Notes: generated by a model from the sequence alone, not told the origin. A stretch of 64,000 nt of DNA from Terriglobia bacterium (GCA_009841225.1 VXMF01000021.1:154583-218582); one strand, 5' to 3'; positions 10,020 to 19,689 are shown, counted from the first letter of the stretch. Numbers and translations: made by a program.

Positions 10020-11369
10020 TTGCCTCAACAGCCGGGATCGTCGCAAATTGCCTCAACAGCGTCGGCGAGTGCCGCGCCAAGTGGGGTTCCCGCACGACTT
10101 GGGCGGGCCGCGAGCGCCGATCTGCGCACACCTCAGGCGGCGACCGGCTCGCCGCCCGTTTCGTCCAGCCGCAGGCTATTGCTAGCGGGCGCCGTTGCGC
10201 TCGCTCTGGTCGCCTGGCCCTCCCACGCCCCGGCGCAAGCGCCCGGTAGCTCCGCCCCATCCCGCACCGACGAGGCGGAGGCGATGATCGAAGACGGCAA
10301 GGTGAGCGAAGCGGTGTCGCTCTTGAAAGGGATCACTCGCGCGAATCCCGACAACGCCGAGGCCCATTTGCTCCTAGGGGCTGCACTGTCCCTGATACCG
10401 CAGCGGGGGGACTCGATTCAAGCTCTGCTGCGCGCTCTGGAACTGAGCCCCGATGACGCGCAGATCCACGCTTCAGCCGGAATGGCACTGGCGAGACTGG
10501 GTGAGCAAGACGCGGCGCTGCAGGTGTTCGAACGAGCGGTCAAGCTGGATCCACACCTAGGGGCGGCCCACCTGAACATCGCGATCATCTCAGCAGGCAA
10601 GGGAGAATTTCAGCGCGCGCTGCGCCACATTACGACAGCGGTCAACCTCGCGAGCGACGGCCCGCGGCGGGCGCATCTCCACATGCTCAAGGGAAAGATT
10701 CATGCCGAGCGAGAGCAACTAGAGCAGGCTGCGGAGGAGTTTCGGAAGTCTATAGAGGTCAACCCTTCCAACGGCGAGGCCCACCTCGCTCTGGGCGTGA
10801 CGCTCAAGCGCCTCCTGCGCGACGCAGAGGCCTATCCGCTGCTAATGCGGGCAGTCGAGCTGCTTCCAGAAGATTCGACCGCGCACTACCAAGCGGCACT
10901 CGAGCTGCTCCGTCGCCGCGACGCCGGGGGAGCCGCCGACCACCTGCTGCGCGCGCACGAGCTCAGCCCAGAAAACCAGGCCATCCTGTACAACTTGACC
11001 CGGGCCCTACACAGCGCCGGACGGCCTGCAGAGTCAGAGGTCTATCGCACGAAGCTGTCCGCCCTGATCGCGGTCGCTGATCGCGCTCGCGAGCACGAGC
11101 TCGAGACGGCTCGCCTGCACGGCGAGGCGGTTCGCCTAGAAGAAAGCGGCGATTACGCAACGGCACTGGCCACCTACCAGAAGGTCTTGGAATTTGAACC
11201 GCTCAACGTCACGGCACGTCGCAACTACGCCCTGGTCTTGTGTCGCCTAAGTCGCTGGGGCGAGGGCATTGAAGAACTCGAGGCGATCCTGCGGGATAAT
11301 CCCGACGACGCGGAGACTGCGCGAGTGCTGGCGATCGTCTTGGACCAATCACAGCAAGTCTCGAAGTAA
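10020..11369 (+). CDS. TPR-repeat protein, probably exported
   Basis: Protein-protein interaction scaffold made mainly of tetratricopeptide repeats. After a basic stretch there is one hydrophobic segment (RRLLLAGAVALALVAWPSHAPAQA), a likely signal peptide or anchor around residues 50-74. About eight TPR-like units follow, for example NAEAHLLLGAALSL, AALQVFERAVKLDPHLGAAH, AAEEFRKSIEVNPSNGEAH and ALATYQKVLEFEPLNVTA. The start is unclear: the first possible codon is a TTG at 10020 and no good ribosome-binding site is visible; a later TTG inside the hydrophobic segment is also possible. No enzymatic domain is visible. Similar proteins often sit beside receptors in Acidobacteriota, but a joint role here is only inference. 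Confidence 0.75.
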   Translation: MPQQPGSSQIASTASASAAPSGVPARLGRAASADLRTPQAATGSPPVSSSRRLLLAGAVALALVAWPSHAPAQAPGSSAPSRTDEAEAMIEDGKVSEAVSLLKGITRANPDNAEAHLLLGAALSLIPQRGDSIQALLRALELSPDDAQIHASAGMALARLGEQDAALQVFERAVKLDPHLGAAHLNIAIISAGKGEFQRALRHITTAVNLASDGPRRAHLHMLKGKIHAEREQLEQAAEEFRKSIEVNPSNGEAHLALGVTLKRLLRDAEAYPLLMRAVELLPEDSTAHYQAALELLRRRDAGGAADHLLRAHELSPENQAILYNLTRALHSAGRPAESEVYRTKLSALIAVADRAREHELETARLHGEAVRLEESGDYATALATYQKVLEFEPLNVTARRNYALVLCRLSRWGEGIEELEAILRDNPDDAETARVLAIVLDQSQQVSK

Positions 11370-11525
11370 TGATCTTCATGGCCAGGCCGCGAGTGCTACC
11401 CGCACACCACGAGAGTGCAGCGGCTACTCGATGTGCGCGCAGTCGGCGCGGCATGTCGGCCTGCCCAGTCTGGAGAGCCGGCCCAGCGGCGATTTGATCG
11501 CTCATTGATTCCCTCTCCCCGACTT

Positions 11526-12299
11526 ATGGACCGAGAAACTCACGCGACACCGATACCGCAGGAAATCGATCCCACTTCGGAACTGCCGATCGGTCCAAGG
11601 GTTGCCAACTCACGGCCTGCCAGCATGCCTGAGCGCGTCGCGCTCCAAGGGCGTTACGCACGCCTCGAACCTCTCGACCCCGACACTCATCGGGACAACC
11701 TCTTCGCCGCCTCGAGCCCACCGGATCGGGCCGCGCGCTTTCGCTACATGCCCGAGCCGGCACCAGCCTCGCTCGCGGAATTCGATGCCTGGCTTGCCGG
11801 CGCAGTTGCGTCTGTCGACCCCCTCTTTTTCGCGGTGATCGATCGCTCCACCAACCGATGTGAAGGCCGGCAATCGCTGATGAGGATCAATCCCGCTCAT
11901 CAGTCCATCGAGATCGGCCACATCTACTGGGGCCCGCGGATTGCAAGCACGCGAGTCGCGACCGATGCGATGTACCTGTTTGTCGTCTACGCCATGCAGA
12001 CTCTTGGCTACCGACGCTTGGAGTGGAAGTGCGATGCGCTGAACGCTCGGTCGCGCAGGGCCGCGCGGCGATTCGGCCTGACCTACGAGGGAACCTTCCG
12101 CCGAGCCGCAATCGTTCGCAACCGAAGTCGCGACACCGCGTGGTTCGCGATGATTGCCGAGGAATGGCCCTCGTTGAAGACCGCCTACGAACGATGGCTC
12201 GCGCCAGATAACTTCGACGAGCTAGGTCGGCAGAGGGTCAGACTGAGCGAGCTGACCTCGGCCGCGATCGAGCACCTGCGTCGGCCAAGACGAGGCTAG
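11526..12299 (+). CDS. GNAT N-acetyltransferase, RimJ/RimL-like
   Basis: Predicted acetyl-CoA-dependent N-acetyltransferase. The 257-residue product contains the family pattern GRYARLEPLDPDTHRDNLF, then EIGHIYWGPRIASTRVATDAMYL, which includes the acetyl-CoA pocket. This is followed by YRRLEWKCDALNARSRRAARRFGLTYEGTFR and the end block RDTAWFAMIAEEWP. The last part, RWLAPDNFDELGRQRVRLSEL, is characteristic of one widespread subgroup whose substrates are not well known. An open frame extends upstream to 11415, but the ATG at 11526 is where family-like sequence begins. It is not obviously part of the neighbouring operons. Confidence 0.88.
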   Translation: MDRETHATPIPQEIDPTSELPIGPRVANSRPASMPERVALQGRYARLEPLDPDTHRDNLFAASSPPDRAARFRYMPEPAPASLAEFDAWLAGAVASVDPLFFAVIDRSTNRCEGRQSLMRINPAHQSIEIGHIYWGPRIASTRVATDAMYLFVVYAMQTLGYRRLEWKCDALNARSRRAARRFGLTYEGTFRRAAIVRNRSRDTAWFAMIAEEWPSLKTAYERWLAPDNFDELGRQRVRLSELTSAAIEHLRRPRRG

Positions 12300-12565
12300 A
12301 CCGGAAAACTGAGCCCCAGACGGCACCGGGATCTGCGTCACGCCATCACCGCATCCTCGAGATGGGTCGGGCACCTGCCCCTGCTCGGCGCCATAGGCGT
12401 TGCCGCTCAGGAGATGCAGAGTACTTGGTTCGCGAGGCAGTTCGACCCCGCCCGCGCCTGCGTCCTTCCGACTGTTTCCGAGTAGACTGAAGCGCAAGCG
12501 CGTGCCACGCTCCCTGCTCTCGGGTCTGTCGGCTTAGTCTTGCCACGACTTGGGCAACGTCGAAC

Positions 12566-14086
12566 ATGAACCGCCGCGAATTCACGTCCAACTCGGCGCT
12601 TGGCGCCGCAGCCTTTATGGCCGGCTGCTCAGGCGAGACTCGCCCGCCCAATGTCGTGGTTTGCCTCACCGATCAACTGCGGCCCTTCGAAATCGGCTGC
12701 TACGGCAATTCGATAGTCCGCACGCCGCACATGGATCGCTTGGCTGCGCAGGGATGCCGCTTCGAAGTCGGAGTGACCAATAGCCCGGTCTGCTCTCCAG
12801 CCCGGGGCAACGTGCTCAGCGGCCAGTACGCAAGGACCTGTGCGGGCTCCATCCGCAATGTCGGCTCGATTGGGACCACCCGCACTCGGCTGCTGGACCC
12901 GACATTACCCGAAATCCTGTCCTCGGCCGGCTACAACACCGGGCACGTCGGAAAGTGGCATGCACATGTGGATCCGTTCCTGCTGGGATTCGACTACGCC
13001 TACTACCCGGTCGAGATCCCCCATCGCTACTACGGGCGAGAGATGCGCGAAGCGGTGCGCGAGGCGGGCAAACTGTCCACCGACACCGGGACAGAGACTG
13101 TTGTCGAAGGGTTCATGCCGCAAGCGGCGAGCGACAAAGCCCGGGAGTATATCCGTGCCAACAGGGATCGCCCCTTCTTCCTCAACTACTGGATATCGCC
13201 GCCCCACATGCCCATCGGCCCGGGCAACCTGCCGGAGCGCTACGACGGCATGTACAGCCGGGAGGAAGTGCTGCTGCGAGACAACGTCTACGACCGAGAC
13301 GGCGACTTGTTCCGAGACGACTGGTGGTTCAAGGTCTACACCAAGTGGGACTACTTTTGGCGCACGCGGGGCGGGGCGCCGGATGCCCCCGGCGACGCGC
13401 TCCCGGAAGGCTTTGACCTGCGCGATCTAATCGCGCACTACTACGCCGCGGTGACCTGCACCGATGATCTGATCGGCGAGTTGCTGGCGGCGCTGGAGGA
13501 AAACGGAATCGCGGACAACACAATCATCGTGCTCTCGGCGGATCACGGAGAGTTGCTTGGAAACCACGGCACCTTCAACAAGGATCGCCTCTACGAGGAA
13601 GCGATTCGCGTGCCGATGATTTACCGCTACCCGAACGGCTTCGGCCCTTCCGCCAATACGAGCCAAGTCGCATCGAACGTTGACATTGCCCCGACCGTCA
13701 TCGAGGCGTGCGGCTTGGCGGTTCCCTCCCATATGCAGGGACAGAGCCTGATGCCGGTACTGCGCGCACAGCGCGCGTCACTCGAGCGCCACTACGCCTT
13801 CGTCGAGGCGGCGGGCTACCCAGGGGTCTCGTATGCGATGCCCTACTCCATGATGGGCATTCGCACGCCGTCGCATAAGTACGCGATCGAGGTCGAGGAA
13901 GACGATCGGACGATTCGCGACGACCGCGCGGCCTTCCACGATCTCCGATCCGATCCGTACGAACTTGACAATCTCGCGTCAAATGCCGCGCAGTTCCCGG
14001 AAGCCGCGGGGCTGCGAGACACGCTGATCGATTGGCATCGCGCCACACCCTGGCTTCAGGTGCGGGATGAGCTGCCCCATTTGTAG
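12566..14086 (+). CDS. Sulfatase (type I, formylglycine), exported
   Basis: Hydrolyses sulfate esters, probably on a carbohydrate, outside the cytoplasmic membrane. The 506-residue protein begins MNRREFTSNSALGAAAFMAGC, combining a twin-arginine-like motif with a possible lipobox cysteine at residue 21. The metal-binding start NVVVCLTDQLRPFEIGCYG is followed by the formylglycine signature CSPARGNVLSG, with Cys76 as the residue to be oxidised. Further family blocks are HVGKWHAHVDP, SPPHMPIGP and VLSADHGELLGNHG. It is the first gene of a plus-strand run that continues with a GH38 glycosidase and a symporter, which suggests removal of sulfate before glycan cleavage. A formylglycine-generating enzyme is not seen in the window. 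Confidence 0.93.
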   Translation: MNRREFTSNSALGAAAFMAGCSGETRPPNVVVCLTDQLRPFEIGCYGNSIVRTPHMDRLAAQGCRFEVGVTNSPVCSPARGNVLSGQYARTCAGSIRNVGSIGTTRTRLLDPTLPEILSSAGYNTGHVGKWHAHVDPFLLGFDYAYYPVEIPHRYYGREMREAVREAGKLSTDTGTETVVEGFMPQAASDKAREYIRANRDRPFFLNYWISPPHMPIGPGNLPERYDGMYSREEVLLRDNVYDRDGDLFRDDWWFKVYTKWDYFWRTRGGAPDAPGDALPEGFDLRDLIAHYYAAVTCTDDLIGELLAALEENGIADNTIIVLSADHGELLGNHGTFNKDRLYEEAIRVPMIYRYPNGFGPSANTSQVASNVDIAPTVIEACGLAVPSHMQGQSLMPVLRAQRASLERHYAFVEAAGYPGVSYAMPYSMMGIRTPSHKYAIEVEEDDRTIRDDRAAFHDLRSDPYELDNLASNAAQFPEAAGLRDTLIDWHRATPWLQVRDELPHL

Positions 14087-14232
14087 GCACCCGGCAGGAC
14101 CCTTGGCGAGTGGCGGGTCTCGGCATGTCGCCGCGTCCAGGTGAAATCGCCACCATGGCAAACCGCCCTCAGTGGCGGGTCAGACTCAGTCGAGCTACGG
14201 CACTTCCAACGCGCTAAAGTAGCCTCTTGCTT

Positions 14233-16962
14233 ATGACGGTTGACAGGCGCGAGTTCCTCGGGATGATGGCCCTGCTCGGAGCGGCGGCGCAAGCTGCAGC
14301 ACAAGTGGGCGACCCGGAGTCCACGTCTTATGAGGAGGTTCGCGAGAAGATAGCCGACGCAAAGATCTTCCTTGTTCCCTACAGTCACAACGACTTCTCG
14401 TGGTTCGCCTCGGAGGCCTGGCACTGGGAACGCGCGGCGCTGATCGACGAGCGCGCGGTGGAGATCATGCAGCGCGACGAGAACTTCAAGTGGTTCATCG
14501 ACGTCAAGCTGGAGCGCATCGATCGCACGGCCGAGCTCAAGCCGGATGTCCTGGCCGAGCTCAAGCGGCTCTCCCGAGAAGGACGCGTGGGAATCTCGGC
14601 GGGCACCGTAGTCAACAACGACAACCCGTTCAACGAGCCCGAGGCAGTGATCCGCAACATGACGCTGGGCCGGAAGTTCTTCGAGCGGGAGTTCCCGGAC
14701 GCCAAGCTCGACGTGGCCTGCTTTATCGACATCCACCCAGGCCACACCCAGATGCCGCAAATCCTGCGCAAGGCCGGCTACGACTACTACCGGTTCACGC
14801 GCCCCATCTGGGCGCTGGACCGCAAGGGGTACAAGCGGGAGTTCACATGGGAGGGTCTTGACGGCAGCGAGGTGACCCTGACCTACGGCCCGTACGGCTG
14901 GCTGGCCGGCGGCTGGGGCATGGGCAAGGGTCCGGGCGGCTACCTGGACGAGCTGAACGCGTACCAAGATGACTGGGAAGGCGCTGTGCGAGCGCTGTAC
15001 GATTCGGCGCTGCGCTTTCTGATGCCAGCCAGCGACACCAAGATTATCTGGCTGCCGGTCGGCCTGGACCACACGCTCCCACTCTCCTTGCCGACCTACA
15101 ACGCAGCCGCAGACGGAGAGCCCACGCTCAACCTGCCCGGCTTCGTCAAAGCGTGGCAGCAGCGCGAGTCGACGCCGCTGCAGTTTGCGACGCCGACGGA
15201 GTACTTCGCCGAGCTGGAAAAGGCGCGCTCGGCGATCCCACGCTTCAGCGGCCCGGTCGATCCCGTTGGCTGGCCGTTCTGGTACGGGCAGTGCGGCAGC
15301 CGCGGCTTGGACAACTGGCGCGACCGCGTGAACAACGAGCTTGTCGAAGCCGAGATTTACAGCTCCCTCGCGGCACAGGTGGGCGCGGCCTACCCCGAGG
15401 ACCAGATCGAGGACCTGTGGCACGAAGCGCTCACGCTGTACCCCCACGACGGTCTGTACGTCGGCGATGAGGACATGCCGGACGCCATCAATGTGGGGCG
15501 CAACGTGACCTTTCAGGCCGACAGGCTTCGCATGGAGGCGATGCGCGAGCTGACACATCGCATCAAGACAGACGGCGAAACACAGACAATCGCGGTGTTC
15601 AACCCCCTGGCTTGGGAGCGCCGAGAACCCGTCGAGATCAAGGCAGTCTTCGCCGAACCACGATTCACCAAGCTCAAGCTGGTCGACGCCGATGGAGCCG
15701 AGCGCCCCCACCAGCTGCTACGGGTTCGCCACTTCAACAACTCCAGCGAACACCTCCCTCCCGGTGCCAAGAACACCTACAAGGAAGCCTGGCTGCTGGC
15801 CGATGTCACGGTGCCGGCTCTGGGCTATACGACCCTGCGGGTCATGCAAGTGGACGGGGACGAGGAACCGAGCTATCCGGACGAGTCCGTGAGCGCTCTG
15901 GAGAGCGAGTTCGCCCGGGTCGAGCTGGACTCCGGCGGAGTGCGGGCGATACGCGACAAGCGGCGCGGCACCACCTACCAACGGACGGGTAACGTTGTGT
16001 TCTACAAGAACGACGATCCATGGCCCTGGCACGGCGGACCGGTAACTGGCGAAGAACACATCCAAGACGCTCGATGGCGCCTCGTAGAACACGGCCCGCT
16101 GCGCAGTTCGGCCAAGATGAGTGGTCGCATCGGGGACCACTCGGTCGAGCTCACCATGTCGCTGGACCACAACAGGGAACAGATCGACTTCGCTTGCGAC
16201 ATCGACAGCGTGGGGGGGTCCGGCTACTTCGCGGCCAATGCGCTGTTTGACTTCGATGCCATTCCAACGGCAGGGATCCCGTTCGGCGCCGAGCCCCGGG
16301 ACCTGTCGGGCGAGCCGTGGGGCGACGGCACGGACCCGAATGAGGAATTGCTGCGCAGGAACGTGTTCTTCGCGCACCATTGGGTCGACTACAGCGCGGC
16401 CGACAGGGGCATGGCAATGCTGGCCGCCGAGGGCAAGCGGGGCTGGCTGTTCCACCCGGAGAAGCGCTCGCTCGAGCACATCCTGATGATGACGATCGAG
16501 CCCCGGGGAGAAATGGAGAACCTGTTCGCGAATCCGTATTTCACGGGGGAGGGCAAGCACAGCTTCCGCTATTCCCTGGTTCCCCACGGAGGCGACTGGC
16601 GCGCTGCGCGAGTGCGGCAACGGGCCGACGAGCGCATCCATGCCTGCTCTTCGCGTCACGTTTACAGCCGCGAGGGCGCGGACTTGCCGCTAGCGAAGAG
16701 CTTGCTGTCGGCGACACCGGACAGCATCGCCGCTTCCAGCTGGCTTTATCGAGACGGCGGGTACGAGATCCGCCTCTACGACGCTGCCGGTCGCAGCGGC
16801 ACGGTCACGGTCCAACTGCCGATGCGGGCATCGTCGTGTCAAGCCGTTGACTTCAACGGCCGACCGTTGGCATCTCCCGGCATCCGGCACGACGGCGACC
16901 AGGCATCGTTCGAGATCCGTCCTTGGGAGATCGTGACGCTCCGTTTCACGCCGCAGGCGTAG
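14233..16962 (+). CDS. Glycoside hydrolase family 38-like alpha-mannosidase, Tat-exported
   Basis: Predicted to release alpha-linked mannose or a related sugar from a glycan. The ATG gives a twin-arginine signal (VDRREFLGMMALLGAAAQAAA). The N-terminal GH38 barrel carries LVPYSHNDFSW, supplying the zinc ligands His and Asp, then GTVVNNDNPFNEPEAV. IDIHPGHTQMPQIL follows, at the position where GH38 enzymes have the nucleophile in DPFGHS. The middle and C-terminal thirds are the usual beta-sandwich domains (QTIAVFNPLAWERREPVEI). The nucleophile region is divergent, so substrate specificity could differ from classical mannosidases. The upstream TTG at 14227 is an alternative start two codons earlier. 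It lies between a sulfatase and a sodium symporter on the same strand. Confidence 0.85.
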   Translation: MTVDRREFLGMMALLGAAAQAAAQVGDPESTSYEEVREKIADAKIFLVPYSHNDFSWFASEAWHWERAALIDERAVEIMQRDENFKWFIDVKLERIDRTAELKPDVLAELKRLSREGRVGISAGTVVNNDNPFNEPEAVIRNMTLGRKFFEREFPDAKLDVACFIDIHPGHTQMPQILRKAGYDYYRFTRPIWALDRKGYKREFTWEGLDGSEVTLTYGPYGWLAGGWGMGKGPGGYLDELNAYQDDWEGAVRALYDSALRFLMPASDTKIIWLPVGLDHTLPLSLPTYNAAADGEPTLNLPGFVKAWQQRESTPLQFATPTEYFAELEKARSAIPRFSGPVDPVGWPFWYGQCGSRGLDNWRDRVNNELVEAEIYSSLAAQVGAAYPEDQIEDLWHEALTLYPHDGLYVGDEDMPDAINVGRNVTFQADRLRMEAMRELTHRIKTDGETQTIAVFNPLAWERREPVEIKAVFAEPRFTKLKLVDADGAERPHQLLRVRHFNNSSEHLPPGAKNTYKEAWLLADVTVPALGYTTLRVMQVDGDEEPSYPDESVSALESEFARVELDSGGVRAIRDKRRGTTYQRTGNVVFYKNDDPWPWHGGPVTGEEHIQDARWRLVEHGPLRSSAKMSGRIGDHSVELTMSLDHNREQIDFACDIDSVGGSGYFAANALFDFDAIPTAGIPFGAEPRDLSGEPWGDGTDPNEELLRRNVFFAHHWVDYSAADRGMAMLAAEGKRGWLFHPEKRSLEHILMMTIEPRGEMENLFANPYFTGEGKHSFRYSLVPHGGDWRAARVRQRADERIHACSSRHVYSREGADLPLAKSLLSATPDSIAASSWLYRDGGYEIRLYDAAGRSGTVTVQLPMRASSCQAVDFNGRPLASPGIRHDGDQASFEIRPWEIVTLRFTPQA

Positions 16963-16998
16963 CCCGAGTCCGGAGAGTCCGCAAGAAGGGGATTGCCG

Positions 16999-18582
16999 GT
17001 GCCAGCAGGCGACGCTATGGGTTCGTTGGACTTATCGGTATTCGGGGCCTACTTCGTCGTGGCTCTGGCGATCGGGTTCTGGGCAGGTCGGCGCAAGAAG
17101 GAGTCTTCGCGCGATTTCTTCCTCACATCGGGAACGCTCTCGTGGGCGGTCATCGGATTCTCGACCATCGGAGCATCTCTGAGCACCGAACAACTGGTCG
17201 GCGTGGTGGGCTACGCCTACACGCATGGAATGGCCGTGGCCAACTGGGAATGGCTCAACTTCGTAGGCTACAGCCTGCTGATCGGGGTCTTCCTGCCGGT
17301 GTACCTGCGCAACCGAGTGGTCACGATGCCGGAGTTCCTCGAACTGCGCTACAGCGTGACCGTGCGCCAGATGTACGCCGTGATCAGCGTGATCAGCTAC
17401 GTCTTCATCAACCTTGCCGGCGTGATCTTCTCGGGCGCCTACTTGCTGGAGCAAATGCTGGGCATCCCGCTACAGGCAGGCATTTGGGGGCTGGCGATCC
17501 TGTCCGGGACGCTAACCATATACGGCGGCATGAGCTCCGTAGCTTGGACGCAGGTCTTCCAGTCAGCCCTGCTCGTCGCGGGCGGACTGCTCGTGTTCTT
17601 CCTTGGCCTGGCCGAAGTCCCGGGCGGTTGGCAGGCGGTCGTGGGCACAGGCGAGCGCGCCCATCTCGTCTTGCCTGCATCCGATCCCGAACTGCCGTGG
17701 ACGGCCATGGTGGTGCTGGCTCTCTCCACCGGGCCGTGGTACTTCTGCACTAACCAATACATCAACCAGAACTCGCTCGGCGCTAAGGATGAATGGCACG
17801 CCCGCATGGGCATCGTCCTAGCCTGCTTCTTGGGCGTCTTCACCGCGCTGGCGTACATCTTCCCCGGCATGGTGGCTTACGCGCTCAGGCCAGACCTTGC
17901 TACCGGGGACGAGGCTCTGCCGTTCCTAATCAAGACGGTGATCCCGACGGGCATGCGGGGCTTGATCCTGGCCGGCCTATGCGGCGCGATCATGTCGACC
18001 ATCCAAGCCCTGATTAATTCCAGCGCCACGATCTTGACCGTGGACTTGTACAAGGGACTATACCGGCGACGAGCTTCGGAGGCCGAGCTGATCCGTTTCG
18101 GGCGGTTGTCGGGAGTCGCGATCTTGATCGTGGGGGCGCTGTGGGCTCCGGTCGTGATGAGCTTCGGCAACATCTTCTCGTATTTCCAAGAATGCTGGTT
18201 CCTGATCGCCGCTCCCATCATGGCGATCTTCCTGCTGGCCGTCTTCTGGCGGCGCGCCTCAGCAAAGGCGGCGGCATGGACGCTGGGCCTGTGTTTTCCG
18301 ATGTTCGTGCTGCCGTATTGGCTGCGCACCGCGGGAGTCGAGATGAACGCATTCAACATCGCGGGGATCGTCTACGTCGGATCCTTGGCTTGCATGGCGC
18401 TGCTCAGCCTAGTAACACCGCCGCCAGACCCCAAGTCCGTGGACAGGGTCATCTGGTCGCGGGCGGTGTTGTGCCTTCCGAAGGCGATCGTGGCGAGCGG
18501 CTATCCGATTTACCGCCGCGTGGGCCTGTGGTGGGCGCTCACGGTGGGTATGTTCGTAGCGCTCTACATCGCCTACTGGTAA
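16999..18582 (+). CDS. Sodium:solute symporter (SSS family)
   Basis: Inner-membrane transporter using the sodium gradient to import a solute, here probably the sugar released by the neighbouring sulfatases and glycosidase. About 13 hydrophobic helices are visible. The SSS hallmarks are GRRKKESSRDFFLTSGTLSW near the start, GASLSTEQLVG, the helix YGGMSSVAWTQVFQ, and ILAGLCGAIMSTIQALINSSATILTVDLYK. The GTG at 16999 is chosen because AAGGGG sits 7 bases before it; a TTG at 16993 and an ATG at 17017 are alternatives. It begins about 35 bases after the GH38 stop, consistent with co-transcription. The following part of the sugar operon is separated from it by an inverted vapBC pair. Confidence 0.92.
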   Translation: MPAGDAMGSLDLSVFGAYFVVALAIGFWAGRRKKESSRDFFLTSGTLSWAVIGFSTIGASLSTEQLVGVVGYAYTHGMAVANWEWLNFVGYSLLIGVFLPVYLRNRVVTMPEFLELRYSVTVRQMYAVISVISYVFINLAGVIFSGAYLLEQMLGIPLQAGIWGLAILSGTLTIYGGMSSVAWTQVFQSALLVAGGLLVFFLGLAEVPGGWQAVVGTGERAHLVLPASDPELPWTAMVVLALSTGPWYFCTNQYINQNSLGAKDEWHARMGIVLACFLGVFTALAYIFPGMVAYALRPDLATGDEALPFLIKTVIPTGMRGLILAGLCGAIMSTIQALINSSATILTVDLYKGLYRRRASEAELIRFGRLSGVAILIVGALWAPVVMSFGNIFSYFQECWFLIAAPIMAIFLLAVFWRRASAKAAAWTLGLCFPMFVLPYWLRTAGVEMNAFNIAGIVYVGSLACMALLSLVTPPPDPKSVDRVIWSRAVLCLPKAIVASGYPIYRRVGLWWALTVGMFVALYIAYW

Positions 18583-18741
18583 GCTCCCCTAGGCGCTTGC
18601 GCAGAAGTCTTCGAGCGTTCCGCTCGCACCGTCGACGTTGACTCGCGAGCACTGAGAAGCGGCTCGTGCGGATCCGGCGGGTCGGTGAAGTTGCTCTTCC
18701 CTAGGTCGAGGCAACGGTTCCTAGATCGGCGGTTCTGACCA

Positions 18742-19137
18742 TCAACTGGCTTGCACGTCCAGCACGGGGATGCCCATGGCGCGGGCCGCGTCTACCATCC
18801 GCTGGTCGTAGCTCGCAAGCTTGATCGGCTGCCCTTGGCGCCACAAGAAGTCGAACGTCGCCAGATGCAAGGCATCAAGCGTGCGTACAGGACAAGGGAA
18901 CTCGTCCAAGGCCCGCTCAACTACTGGAGGAGCCAACTCTACCAACGCGATACGTTCGATGATTTCGTTGGCTGCTTCGCCATGGGACTCTGCCAGCTTG
19001 TACGCGTGCAACCGTGTCCAAATTTCGTACTCGATCAATCGGCTGGCGACGAGCGTCCCTTCCCAGAGTGCGGGCGGCGGGCGGCGATCCTCTGCGAGGA
19101 GGTGCGCAAGGGCCACGGAGGTGTCTATGTAGGTCAC
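18742..19137 (-). CDS. vapC: VapC-type PIN-domain toxin
   Basis: Predicted ribonuclease toxin of a type II toxin-antitoxin pair, cutting RNA when the antitoxin is degraded. The 131-residue PIN domain retains all expected acidic residues: Asp5 in YIDTS, Glu36 in LIEYEIW, Asp88 in TLDALHLATF and Asp111 in SYDQRM, so it should be active. Its start codon overlaps the stop of vapB by 4 bases (ATGA). The pair runs against the direction of the surrounding sugar-use genes and separates the symporter from the enolase-superfamily gene, which looks like a later insertion. Confidence 0.9.
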   Translation of the reverse strand: MTYIDTSVALAHLLAEDRRPPPALWEGTLVASRLIEYEIWTRLHAYKLAESHGEAANEIIERIALVELAPPVVERALDEFPCPVRTLDALHLATFDFLWRQGQPIKLASYDQRMVDAARAMGIPVLDVQAS

Positions 19138-19427
19138 CGATCGCTTCGGTCAACTTCTAGATCCGCGAGGATCTCTTGTAGCGGAAGAACAGGCTTCGGC
19201 CTAGACGGGGGGCCCTCGAAGCGCAGGGCCGGAGGTGTCAACCAACCCTTGCGGACCGCTTCGGCCAGCACCGCATCTCCCAAGACCGGGCTGCGCGATT
19301 CCCTAGGGGGGCCTATTTCCGCCACGACTCGATCGCGGTCAGTGACCAGAATGGTCTCCCCGGACGCCGCCAGTCGCATGTACTCACTCAGCCGGCTATT
19401 GAGCACCCTGATCCCGACCGCTCTCAT
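19134..19427 (-). CDS. vapB: VapB/Phd-type antitoxin
   Basis: Antitoxin and probable autoregulator of the vapC next to it. The 97-residue product has the Phd/YefM N-terminal DNA-binding fold (VGIRVLNSRLSEYMRLAASGETILVTDRDRVVAEI, residues 4-38). A proline- and acid-rich tail (GPPSRPKPVLPLQEILADLEVD) would wrap the toxin. A perfect 11-base inverted repeat lies 8 bases upstream of the start codon and is the likely operator. The start ATG at 19427 is the only one that includes the full DNA-binding domain. Confidence 0.88.
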   Translation of the reverse strand: MRAVGIRVLNSRLSEYMRLAASGETILVTDRDRVVAEIGPPRESRSPVLGDAVLAEAVRKGWLTPPALRFEGPPSRPKPVLPLQEILADLEVDRSDR

Positions 19428-19434
19428 GCGATTT

Positions 19435-19458
19435 AATGTAGCAACTTGTTGCTACATT
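19435..19458. promoter_or_regulatory. Palindromic operator candidate upstream of vapB
   Basis: Perfect inverted repeat: arm AATGTAGCAAC, 2-base spacer TT, arm GTTGCTACATT. It ends 8 bases from the vapB start, the position expected for an autoregulatory operator covering the promoter or ribosome-binding site of a toxin-antitoxin operon. Binding by VapB is inferred from this family's habit. Confidence 0.7.
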
Positions 19459-19689
19459 GTCAAAGACTGCTTGCCGACAGATTCATGCCACGCCATCAAT
19501 GCGGTCTGGATGCGCAAGCGGAAGGCCGAGGGCTGAGAGCGTGTCAATGCGCAGCATGTTGCCGGTCTCCTTCTCGATCGAGACTAGACCTAGCCGGCCG
19601 ACAGCGAACCAGAAAGGGCTCACTCGTGCCCCAGGCAAACTGTAGTATTCTAGGCGCCATTGGATTGCAGTTCCCCGGACGGCCGTCCG

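Noticed and set aside
14056-15711. 551-codon minus-strand open frame opposite GH38
   Set aside because: Antisense shadow produced by GC-biased third positions.
19483-19660. Minus-strand tail reading EYYSLPGARVSPFWFAVGRL, possible remnant of a gene end
   Set aside because: It looks somewhat protein-like, but I recognise no family and it overlaps the probable leader of the dehydratase gene.
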